A stretch of 44,576 nt of DNA from Muribaculaceae bacterium (GTDB lineage Bacteria; Bacteroidota; Bacteroidia; Bacteroidales; Muribaculaceae). Numbering within the stretch: the stretch's first letter is position 1; each line of letters opens with the position of its first letter. Made by a program: the position numbers and the translations under genes. Shown here piece by piece: positions 8,171-15,616 of the stretch. A model generated the notes under the pieces. That model did not search any database, was not told where the DNA came from, and worked only from the letters and a program-made list of their open reading frames with translations. The DNA lies in the NCBI GenBank assembly GCA_029058745.1, contig JAIDXM010000078.1, forward strand, positions 1-44,576, read 5' to 3'.

Positions 8171-9292
8171 TTACTCCGCCCTGTCTGTGACATGCGCCGG
8201 AAAACGCTTCACTACATATGTGTCGTAGTAAGAGATAAGAAGGGTTGTGAGTGGAAGCGCTATTATCAATCCCATGAAACCTAACAAAGACCCCCAGATT
8301 GAAAGCGACAACAATATAATCGCTGGATTCAACCCCATTGCCTTTCCCATTATTCTCGGAGTGAGGACAAGGTCCTGAATACACTGCACCACTACATACA
8401 CTGCCATGCTCTCCCAGAAAATGACCCAGAAATCGACACCGCTGCTGGCCGTACAGACAATACAGAGAAGCGCCGTCACAGGCAATGAAATAAGCTGGAG
8501 ATAAGGCACCATGTTGAGCATGCCTATAAACATGCCAAGCACAACCCCCATCGGCAACCCTATTATAAGGAAGCCTATGGAAAAAAGTATCCCTACAATC
8601 AAAGCTATCAGGAATTGACCCCGGAAATAACGGTTCATCGCATTCTTTATATCATTTCCAACCTGAAACGCACGCTTTCTATGTCGCAGCGGAACAAGCT
8701 GTCTGAAACTAAGCATTATCCTCTCATAGTCGAGCATGATGAAAATAACATACAGGACCACAATCAACCAGCTCAATACGCCAAGAACAATAGCGAGCCC
8801 GGAACTCAGGAAAGACCACGACGACGACAATGTCTTCTTTATAAGCGACATCCATTCCTCACGCGACAACATCCTTGATATTTCGTTGAAATCAACATTG
8901 TCTCGTATGAAATCATGTATCGAACTCGAAATATAAGGAATATGAATCTGTGTGGTGGCATACCGCTTTATCATGACGGTCATCTCCGCTGTCTCCGTGA
9001 CAAGATAAGGCACAAGTATTAGGCACGACACCGCAATCAGAGCGGATGCCTCAAGTAATGTCAGCACAACCGGCACAAAGCGGGTTGTGCAACGTGTCCA
9101 TTTCATGTTCCATCTCACCACCGGCTCCAACATATAGGCTATCAGGCACGCCACAAGAAACGGCAGCAACACTCCTTTGAGGGAGTCAAGGAGAAAAACG
9201 ACGGCCATGACGGTGCAGACTGTAAACAGTATTCTCACCACCCGGTCGAACGTGTAAGGCGTTCGCGGTGGAAACTCAGTAGTTTCTTCCAT
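8171..9292 (-). CDS. AI-2E family transporter (PerM/YhhT-like membrane protein)
   Basis: A 373-aa integral membrane protein of the AI-2E/UPF0118 family. About eight hydrophobic segments include an N-terminal pair (about residues 18-60), the segment VLSWLIVVLYVIFIMLDYER in the middle, and the conserved C-terminal block with GLNPAIILLSLSIWGSLLG. Some family members export autoinducer-2 (TqsA) and others are Na+(Li+)/H+ antiporters. Lying beside a cation antiporter, an ion-related role is at least as likely; this is inference. Start at 9292 follows the first Met of the basic N-terminal segment. It is divergent from dacB. Confidence 0.88.
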   Translation of the reverse strand: MEETTEFPPRTPYTFDRVVRILFTVCTVMAVVFLLDSLKGVLLPFLVACLIAYMLEPVVRWNMKWTRCTTRFVPVVLTLLEASALIAVSCLILVPYLVTETAEMTVMIKRYATTQIHIPYISSSIHDFIRDNVDFNEISRMLSREEWMSLIKKTLSSSWSFLSSGLAIVLGVLSWLIVVLYVIFIMLDYERIMLSFRQLVPLRHRKRAFQVGNDIKNAMNRYFRGQFLIALIVGILFSIGFLIIGLPMGVVLGMFIGMLNMVPYLQLISLPVTALLCIVCTASSGVDFWVIFWESMAVYVVVQCIQDLVLTPRIMGKAMGLNPAIILLSLSIWGSLLGFMGLIIALPLTTLLISYYDTYVVKRFPAHVTDRAE

Positions 9293-9380
9293 TATATTTA
9301 TAATTATACAACTTCAACGTAAAATTAACAACTATTTCCCAAGCCACAAAAAATCTGCACGTAAATCGAAAAACTTTTGC

Positions 9381-9388
9381 TAACTTTG
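9381..9388 (+). promoter_or_regulatory. -7 element upstream of dacB
   Basis: TAACTTTG followed by C matches TAnnTTTG(C) exactly. It ends only seven bases before the dacB ATG at 9396, so the predicted transcript start falls within about two bases of the start codon. I see no TTG at the usual spacing upstream. Confidence 0.5.
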
Positions 9389-9395
9389 CGGTCAT

Positions 9396-10643
9396 ATGAC
9401 AGAAAAAAGAATCACAAGCCTCCTATTCATAATACTTGCCTTGTGGCTTAAATCTTACGGGCAAGACTTCTCGGAGGCCGTCAGCAATTTTATAGACAAC
9501 AATGGGATTAAGCCTGAATCCGTGGCCGTGAAGGTTATAGACCTTTCCGACGGAAAAACCATCGCCTCCCACAACACGTCATCCCCTCTCGTGCCGGCTT
9601 CCATCATGAAATCGGTCACTACAGCCGCATTGCTCGACAAGACTGGTATAGACTTCTGCTACAACACTCCGGTATATATCGACGGTCCTCTTGACATGGG
9701 AATCCTCAGAGGGAACCTAATCGTGGAAGGAGCCTGCGACCCTTCTCTGAATTCCACCAACGAACCAGGCAGCACCGACATAATCTCAGAGATTATTGAT
9801 GCCTTGCGCAAGGCCGGAATCAACAGAATCGAAGGCGACATCATTATCGATGAATCGGATTTCAGCGGGCCTGCACGCCCCGCATCCTGGATGCCGGCAG
9901 ACTTTTCTCAATCTTATGGCACAGGCTCACATGCATTCAACTTTGAAGACAACTCTTCCGGGAAACGCTCTGTGGAGAATCCCGGCTATATTTTCAAGAC
10001 CAGACTCAAGTCCCGCTTGAGAAACGAGGGAATTTCTGTGGAAGCAAAAGACCTTGGTGAGGGGAAACGGGAGAAGCTTATGAATCATATTTCCGCACCC
10101 ATCGATGAGATTATGAGGTCATGTATGATGAGAAGCGACAACCTATTCGCAGAATCCATGCTACGAACTTATGGGAAACTGGACGGAGGCGACGGCTCGA
10201 CAGAAGATGCGGCTTCAAGAGAATTAAAATTATGGAAAAAAAAGAAAATGCCTCTTGATGACGTTGTAATAATAGACGGATCCGGTTTGTCAAGGTCAAA
10301 CCGAGTCACAGCCGACTTCATGGGAGAAGTTCTCTCCAATATGAGCGGAAACCCGAATTACGCATCCTTCTTCCCTCTCGCAGGTCAGGAAGGCACTCTA
10401 CGACGATTCCTTGAGGACACCCCTCTCGACAGCTATATCGCAATGAAAACCGGAAGCATGAAAGGTATCCAATGCTATGCGGGATACAAGCTTGACGAGA
10501 ATTACGTTCCGACTCATGTGGTGGTGATTATCATGAATGATATCACCGGAAGCCGTGACAAAGCGAAAAAAGCCGCTGAAAAAATGCTCCTCGACATATT
10601 CGACGCACACACAGAACCAGAAGACCCTCAAAACGATGAATAA
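9396..10643 (+). CDS. dacB: D-alanyl-D-alanine carboxypeptidase/endopeptidase, PBP4 (DacB) family, compact
   Basis: A serine peptidase that trims or cleaves D-Ala cross-links in peptidoglycan, in the periplasm. A signal peptide covers about residues 1-22. The three penicillin-binding motifs are clear: SxxK as SIMK at 69-72, SDN at 247-249 and KTG at 351-353. At 415 aa it is shorter than E. coli DacB (477 aa), and the SxxK-SDN gap is about 175 residues against roughly 240 there. The shortening seems to lie after NFEDN at about residue 186, where the inserted domain of PBP4 would continue. The start is fixed by the signal peptide. It overlaps the next gene by 8 bases. The family assignment is sure; activity with the smaller insertion domain is not proven. 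Confidence 0.92.
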   Translation: MTEKRITSLLFIILALWLKSYGQDFSEAVSNFIDNNGIKPESVAVKVIDLSDGKTIASHNTSSPLVPASIMKSVTTAALLDKTGIDFCYNTPVYIDGPLDMGILRGNLIVEGACDPSLNSTNEPGSTDIISEIIDALRKAGINRIEGDIIIDESDFSGPARPASWMPADFSQSYGTGSHAFNFEDNSSGKRSVENPGYIFKTRLKSRLRNEGISVEAKDLGEGKREKLMNHISAPIDEIMRSCMMRSDNLFAESMLRTYGKLDGGDGSTEDAASRELKLWKKKKMPLDDVVIIDGSGLSRSNRVTADFMGEVLSNMSGNPNYASFFPLAGQEGTLRRFLEDTPLDSYIAMKTGSMKGIQCYAGYKLDENYVPTHVVVIIMNDITGSRDKAKKAAEKMLLDIFDAHTEPEDPQNDE

Positions 10644-11340
10644 AGAAGAACTAAACGGATTACTTGATAGCATCTACGAGCTTGAAGGGCTTGTTCACCT
10701 CGCTATCGCTCGTGATGACAATCCAGACGCGCTCCCGGAACTGATCTCAAGAAAGGGAGAGGAGATGGCGGCCAGGGCTAAAGCAATTGCCAGCCATGCC
10801 GAATCATCGCAGATTGACGAATCTGTTATGGAACCGCAACCGGAAACCATCTCGCATAATGATGTCGCGCCATTACAATATGATGAATCAGAGTCATCTG
10901 ATGACACCCCTGAATCTTCGGAAATACCCGAAGATGAGTTCCCGGACGACAAGGAATCCATAGTTCCCATTGAATCTGATTCTAAAACAGAAGACGTTGA
11001 CTTTGAACATGGGTCATCCCCTTTAGTTGTCGAGAATCCCACAGTGCAAGACTCTGACGTAATGCCGGTTTCTCAGGAACCCTCAACGTCAATGTCACGG
11101 GAAAAAGCAATCTGCGAACCTCGTGGACGTCTCGTGTTCAGTATCAACGACCGATACCGGTTCAAGCGGGAACTGTTCGGAAATTCCGATGCCGATTTCA
11201 ACAACACGCTCGCTCTCGTCGCATCAATGGAAAGTTACGACGAAACTGAAGACTATTTCCTTGGTGAATTGCAATGGAATCCACAAAGAGAAGAAGTCAT
11301 CGATTTCCTTGAGATTCTAAAAAAGTATCATAAGGCATGA
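10636..11340 (+). CDS. Conserved acidic protein of unknown function, 234 aa
   Basis: No named function. The ATG at 10636 begins MNKEELNGLL, eight bases before the end of dacB. A longer reading frame to 10537 exists, but its extra 33 residues lie inside dacB coding sequence. The N-terminal 50 residues are probably helical. A long, very acidic, Ser/Glu/Asp-rich low-complexity linker (about 60-160) follows, and then a compact C-terminal block (about 165-234) containing FSINDRYRFKRELFGN and ending in FLEILKKYHK. I remember similar C-terminal blocks in other Bacteroidales proteins. There is no signal peptide or membrane segment, so it is probably cytoplasmic. It overlaps dacB at one end and rsmI at the other (ATGA). 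Confidence 0.82.
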   Translation: MNKEELNGLLDSIYELEGLVHLAIARDDNPDALPELISRKGEEMAARAKAIASHAESSQIDESVMEPQPETISHNDVAPLQYDESESSDDTPESSEIPEDEFPDDKESIVPIESDSKTEDVDFEHGSSPLVVENPTVQDSDVMPVSQEPSTSMSREKAICEPRGRLVFSINDRYRFKRELFGNSDADFNNTLALVASMESYDETEDYFLGELQWNPQREEVIDFLEILKKYHKA

Positions 11341-12089
11341 GCGGGAAATTATATATCGTACCCACTCCGGTCGGTAATCTTGATGACATGACTTTCCGTG
11401 CCATCAAAGTGCTGAACGACGCCGACCTTATACTCGCGGAAGACACTCGCACATCAGGCATATTGCTCAAACACTTCGACATACAGACCCCTATGAGGAG
11501 CCATCACAAATTCAACGAGCATGAGGAAGCGCCACGTATTGCCGAACGGATAGAAGCAGGCGAGAACATCGCTCTTATCTCAGATGCCGGCACTCCTGGC
11601 ATTTCTGACCCTGGATTCATGCTGAGTCGGGAATGTCGCCGCCTTGGCATAGACGTGGAATGTCTGCCTGGAGCCACCGCCTTTGTTCCGGCTCTCGTCG
11701 CATCCGGACTCCCTTGCGACAGATTTGTATTCGAGGGGTTCCTTCCTCTCAAAAAAGGAAGAGCGACACGACTTTCCATTTTATCTTCCGATCCTCGCAC
11801 AATAGTGATATACGAATCCCCGAAACGACTGCAACGCACATTGCGCCAGCTTGCCGAAGCATTCGGGACAGGCAGGGATGCTTGTGTATGCAGAGAGATT
11901 TCAAAGATTCATGAAACCTACCACAGAGGCACTCTCGGAGAGCTATCTGATTTTTTTTCTTTGAACCAAGCAAAAGGAGAAATTGTTATAATTGTCGGAG
12001 GCTGCCATAACGCTGCCGCCGACAAGGATTCCCCGCAACCGTTTCCGGAATCTGGGGAATATAATACGAAAACTGTAAACTCTAATTAA
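11337..12089 (+). CDS. rsmI: 16S rRNA (cytidine(1402)-2'-O)-methyltransferase
   Basis: Uses S-adenosylmethionine to 2'-O-methylate C1402 in the decoding centre of 16S rRNA. Family marks are the N-terminal YIVPTPVGNLDD, the segment LILAEDTRTSG, ISDAGTPGISDPG near residues 80-92 and LPGATAFVPAL. All belong to the tetrapyrrole-methylase fold. At 250 aa it lacks the C-terminal extension of the E. coli enzyme. The start codon overlaps the stop of the preceding gene (ATGA), so translation is coupled. It is followed after 18 bases by a lipoprotein gene. The assignment is confident. Confidence 0.95.
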   Translation: MSGKLYIVPTPVGNLDDMTFRAIKVLNDADLILAEDTRTSGILLKHFDIQTPMRSHHKFNEHEEAPRIAERIEAGENIALISDAGTPGISDPGFMLSRECRRLGIDVECLPGATAFVPALVASGLPCDRFVFEGFLPLKKGRATRLSILSSDPRTIVIYESPKRLQRTLRQLAEAFGTGRDACVCREISKIHETYHRGTLGELSDFFSLNQAKGEIVIIVGGCHNAAADKDSPQPFPESGEYNTKTVNSN

Positions 12090-12107
12090 AACTTAATTGC
12101 ATCAGTT

Positions 12108-12971
12108 ATGAAAAAATCCTTTATCATCTTGGGAATTGGCGCGCTTATGCTTTCTTCCTGCTCTGGCAACAGCAAAAAAATTGCTGAAGATTCCGCACGC
12201 ATAGCAGAACTTTCGGCTGAATATGCTGAGGCAAACAGTTTCAACGACTCTCTTATGCTTCTTATGGGCGACATATATACAGGTTTGGATTCCATCAACA
12301 TGCAAGAGGGGCTCCTCTACAGTATGGGATCCGGAGAGAATGTTGACCGCCGTGCTGAAATACGTCAGAACCTCGCAAATATAAAGGCCCGTCTCGCCGC
12401 TAACCGCCAATTACTCGACAACATGGAGTCAAAGCTTAAGGCAAGCGGCAATCAGAACAGCGTTCTGTCAAAAACAATCACTCAGTTAAAAGACCGTATC
12501 GCGAAGCAGGATGAAAAAATCGCACAGCTCGAATCTGACCTAACCGCCGCAAAAGGACAGATTGAGGAACTTACCGGCAAAGTCGCTGAGACAGAGGAAC
12601 AGGTAAAGACAGAAACCGCAGCAAAAGAAGCCGCACAGGCGGCCACCATCGAGGCTGAAAACGCTGCCAACACTGTATATTACGCAATCGGCACCAACAA
12701 GGAACTGAAAAAGAACGGCCTCCTTGAGAAAAAATTCCTTGGACAAACGAAAGTGCTGAAGGGTGATTTCAACGAATCGTACTTCACAAAAGCCGACAAA
12801 CGCTCGCTTACTGTGATTCCCACAGGTGCCAAGAAAATAAAAATTTGGACCAACATGCCGGAGGGGTCATACCAGATTGTTGACAACGCTGACCAGACCA
12901 AGACAATTCAGATCACCAATCCAAAAGAATTCTGGAGCATGTCTCCATTCCTTCTTATCCAGGTGAACTGA
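12108..12971 (+). CDS. Coiled-coil lipoprotein, 287 aa
   Basis: A signal peptide ends in the lipobox LSSC followed by SG (Cys at residue 18). A long alpha-helical, heptad-rich stretch covers roughly residues 25-190, with many Ala, Glu, Lys and Gln (for example KDRIAKQDEKIAQLESDL), predicted as a coiled coil. A small globular C-terminus follows from about 195 to 287, containing TVYYAIGTNKELKKNGLL. It is likely a periplasm-facing envelope protein; function is unknown. Distantly it recalls bacterial OmpH- or Lpp-like coiled-coil proteins by composition only. It lies 18 bases after rsmI and is followed by a terminator. Confidence 0.85.
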   Translation: MKKSFIILGIGALMLSSCSGNSKKIAEDSARIAELSAEYAEANSFNDSLMLLMGDIYTGLDSINMQEGLLYSMGSGENVDRRAEIRQNLANIKARLAANRQLLDNMESKLKASGNQNSVLSKTITQLKDRIAKQDEKIAQLESDLTAAKGQIEELTGKVAETEEQVKTETAAKEAAQAATIEAENAANTVYYAIGTNKELKKNGLLEKKFLGQTKVLKGDFNESYFTKADKRSLTVIPTGAKKIKIWTNMPEGSYQIVDNADQTKTIQITNPKEFWSMSPFLLIQVN

Positions 12972-13068
12972 CAATGAACAATACATGTTTCTCAATTCTC
13001 TGTCACTGTCATTCATACAGGATTTGAAATTACTATGTATGAATCTACACTCAAATTAGGATATAAAG

Positions 13069-13104
13069 CAGGGGGACACGCCAAACATTGACGGTGTCCC
13101 CCTG
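13069..13104 (+). terminator. Hairpin between the coiled-coil lipoprotein and GH13 genes
   Basis: Arms 13069-13079 and 13094-13104 (CAGGGGGACAC and its complement) are perfect. TCCGCGTTTTATT follows, a weak T tract. It ends the lipoprotein transcript, yet the next ATG is only 30 bases away, so it could instead lie in the leader of the amylase mRNA. Confidence 0.65.
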
Positions 13105-13133
13105 TCCGCGTTTTATTCAACTCCATAACACAA

Positions 13134-15029
13134 ATGAAAAGCTTAACTAAATCAATCCTGGCAACTGCAACGATTGCCTTTCCTCTGACATCTTTCCCAT
13201 TCTCTGTGGAAAGAATCGACCCGCCTCATTGGTGGACTGGTATGCACGACACATCGCTACAACTTCAGATTCACGGAACAGATATACGGAATTCGGATTT
13301 TTACGTTGATTATCCCGGAGTCAGAATCGACAGCGTCGTTCGCCTCGATGGCTCTCCCAACTGGCAGTTCGTTTATCTCGACATCTCCTCTGCCACAAAA
13401 CCCGGAACAATGGAGCTTAAATGGAAAGAAGGAAAGAAAACTGTAAAACAAAAATATGAACTCAGGAAACGTCCTGTGCAAAAGGGCGCCAAAGGTTTCT
13501 CCTCCGCAGATGTATTATACCTTGTTATGCCCGACAGGTTTTCCGATGGCAATCCTGACAACAATGTAGTGAAAACCATGCGTAACCGGGCGGAAGTGAA
13601 CCGTGATGATCCCAATATGCGTCATGGCGGTGACATCACAGGGTTAATACGTCATATTGACTATATTGACTCTCTCGGAGTGACTGCTGTATGGGTGAAT
13701 CCGGTCCTTGAGAACGATATGCCCGGGAAAGGGGGAAGCTATCATGGATATGCCACAACCGACTATTACAGAATCGACCCTCGGTTCGGCACAAACGAAG
13801 AGTATTCCATCATGATTGATTCCCTTCACAACCGTGGCATAAAAACTGTGATGGACATGATTTTCAACCATTCAGGCATTGACCATCCCTGGATTGAAGA
13901 CAAGCCATCGTCTGATTGGATTAATTTTCCGGATAATTTCCACCAGACCAACTATCGACTGTCAACCATTTCCGATCCCTATGCATCAGACTATGACAAA
14001 AGCATTTCCGTTGACGGCTGGTTTGTAAAAGAGATGCCAGATCTCAACCAGCGCAATCCACATCTTATGAAGTATCTGATACAAAATTCAATCTGGTGGA
14101 TTGAGGAATCTCAGATTGACGGAATAAGAATGGACACTTACCCATATGCGGATGCCAATGCTATGGCAAAATGGATTGATGCCGTTATGAAGGAGTATCC
14201 TGATTTTAATATTGTCGGGGAATGCTGGTTCGGCGATGTAGCAGGAGTGGCTCGATGGCAAGAGAATGCTCCCCTTTCTACCGTGGAAGGATTGAAGTCA
14301 AACCTTCCGACAGTAATGGATTTTCCCCTTATGATCAAATCGGCCGACCTCGCGCCATTCAAGGCTGACACAGACCCATGGAACGGCCTTAACAAAATCT
14401 ACGACCATCTCGCACTCGACTATGTGTATGATGACCCACTGAAGGTGCTCCGTTTCCTTGACAACCATGACACCGAAAGGGTAATCCAGCATGACATTGA
14501 CTCTCTTCAGAATTGGAAACAAGCCATCACTTTGCTTCTGACCATTCCGGGCATCCCCCAGATATATTATGGCACAGAGCTTCTCATGAGTGGCACACGC
14601 GAAGGTGGCGACGGAATGATTCGCAAAGATATGCCGGGTGGTTTTCCTGGCGACAAGGTGAACGCATTCACACGCGAAGGCAGGACATCCATTCAAAATG
14701 AAGCATTTGACTATATGTCTGCACTAAATAAATGGAGAAAGGGAAGCAAGGCTGCCGCGACAGGGAAAATGAAACACTTCATGCCTGACAACGGTCTTTA
14801 TCTCTATGAAAGAAATTCCGGAGATGACTCGTTTATTGTTGTCATGAATGGGCGTGACAAGGAAATTGAAATCGATATGTCGCGATATGCAGAGATAATC
14901 CCTGAAAACATGGAATATCTCGATGTCATCACCGGAGAGACGATAACTCTACGTCCCGCTGGCAACGAAACAATTAAGTTCAGTCCACGAGAGACAAGAA
15001 TCATGTCTCCCTCAAGACAAGCAGATTAA
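13134..15029 (+). CDS. GH13 alpha-amylase family enzyme, SusA/neopullulanase-like
   Basis: Hydrolyses alpha-1,4-linked glucans or maltooligosaccharides, probably in the periplasm. A signal peptide covers about residues 1-22. An N-terminal beta-sandwich begins VERIDPPHWWTGM, as in SusA and cyclomaltodextrinases. The catalytic barrel runs from about 125 to 540, with nucleophile Asp334 in GIRMDTYPY, acid/base Glu363 in VGECWFGD and transition-state stabiliser Asp446 in FLDNHDTER. A C-terminal beta domain completes 631 aa, close to B. thetaiotaomicron SusA (617 aa). No SusC, SusD or SusR gene is nearby, so it is an orphan. I found no good -7 element upstream. Confidence 0.92.
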   Translation: MKSLTKSILATATIAFPLTSFPFSVERIDPPHWWTGMHDTSLQLQIHGTDIRNSDFYVDYPGVRIDSVVRLDGSPNWQFVYLDISSATKPGTMELKWKEGKKTVKQKYELRKRPVQKGAKGFSSADVLYLVMPDRFSDGNPDNNVVKTMRNRAEVNRDDPNMRHGGDITGLIRHIDYIDSLGVTAVWVNPVLENDMPGKGGSYHGYATTDYYRIDPRFGTNEEYSIMIDSLHNRGIKTVMDMIFNHSGIDHPWIEDKPSSDWINFPDNFHQTNYRLSTISDPYASDYDKSISVDGWFVKEMPDLNQRNPHLMKYLIQNSIWWIEESQIDGIRMDTYPYADANAMAKWIDAVMKEYPDFNIVGECWFGDVAGVARWQENAPLSTVEGLKSNLPTVMDFPLMIKSADLAPFKADTDPWNGLNKIYDHLALDYVYDDPLKVLRFLDNHDTERVIQHDIDSLQNWKQAITLLLTIPGIPQIYYGTELLMSGTREGGDGMIRKDMPGGFPGDKVNAFTREGRTSIQNEAFDYMSALNKWRKGSKAAATGKMKHFMPDNGLYLYERNSGDDSFIVVMNGRDKEIEIDMSRYAEIIPENMEYLDVITGETITLRPAGNETIKFSPRETRIMSPSRQAD

Positions 15030-15065
15030 ACATTGTATCCTGATTCCTCTTCACAAGATATTGAT

Positions 15066-15572
15066 ATGAATGCAAAAACTATAACGATGCTGATGTTGCT
15101 GGCACTCGCCATGGCTTCATGCAAACCCACTGAGAGCAACTATCGGGCCGCCTATGACGCGGCACAACAGAAACGCAAAGCCTCCGATGACGCAAACGCC
15201 GACATGTCTCTTCCTGCCGGAGGTCTTCTGACCATCGGAGGTCCTGCGATAAAGGTCGTGAACGGTGACTCTGTATTCGTGACCTCGGAACGCATAAGAT
15301 TTGAAGGTGGCCTCGAGAATGAAATGAGGAAGTGGAATGTCGCTGTCGCGAAATTCAAAATGCCCACCAACTGTGCGGCCATGACTGAGAACCTGTTCTC
15401 AGAAGGCTACAAATCTTTTTATGTCAAAAATACAGAAGGTGCATATTATGTCATAGCCGGCTCATTTGACACACTCGAAGAGGCTGCGCTTTTCGCCCAT
15501 GATTACGCCTCGAAAAAGAATCCTACCGCTTTCACCGGACTTCCAGGTTCACCTGTCATAATCGAGAAATAA
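15066..15572 (+). CDS. SPOR-domain lipoprotein
   Basis: The signal peptide ends in the lipobox AMASC followed by KP (Cys at about residue 19), so it is a lipoprotein. A short Lys/Ala-rich linker leads to a C-terminal SPOR-like domain (about residues 95-160, from WNVAVAKFKMPTN to GSFDTLEEAALFAHDYA). SPOR domains bind glycan strands of peptidoglycan that lack stem peptides, often at division sites. The ATG at 15066 is chosen over an upstream one at 15033 because it directly begins the signal peptide. It lies 36 bases after the GH13 gene and may share its transcript, though a functional link is not obvious. Assignment of the domain is from pattern, not a profile search. Confidence 0.8.
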   Translation: MNAKTITMLMLLALAMASCKPTESNYRAAYDAAQQKRKASDDANADMSLPAGGLLTIGGPAIKVVNGDSVFVTSERIRFEGGLENEMRKWNVAVAKFKMPTNCAAMTENLFSEGYKSFYVKNTEGAYYVIAGSFDTLEEAALFAHDYASKKNPTAFTGLPGSPVIIEK

Positions 15573-15586
15573 CCGTACTCTCTCGA

Positions 15587-15616
15587 AGGGCGCGCTCTTT
15601 AATAGGGACGCGCCCT
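15587..15616. terminator. Bidirectional terminator candidate between convergent genes
   Basis: Arms 15587-15594 and 15609-15616 (AGGGCGCG / CGCGCCCT) are a perfect 8-bp GC-rich inverted repeat. It lies between the stop of the SPOR lipoprotein (15572) and the stop of the GH127 gene (15617). No clear T run follows. Confidence 0.55.
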
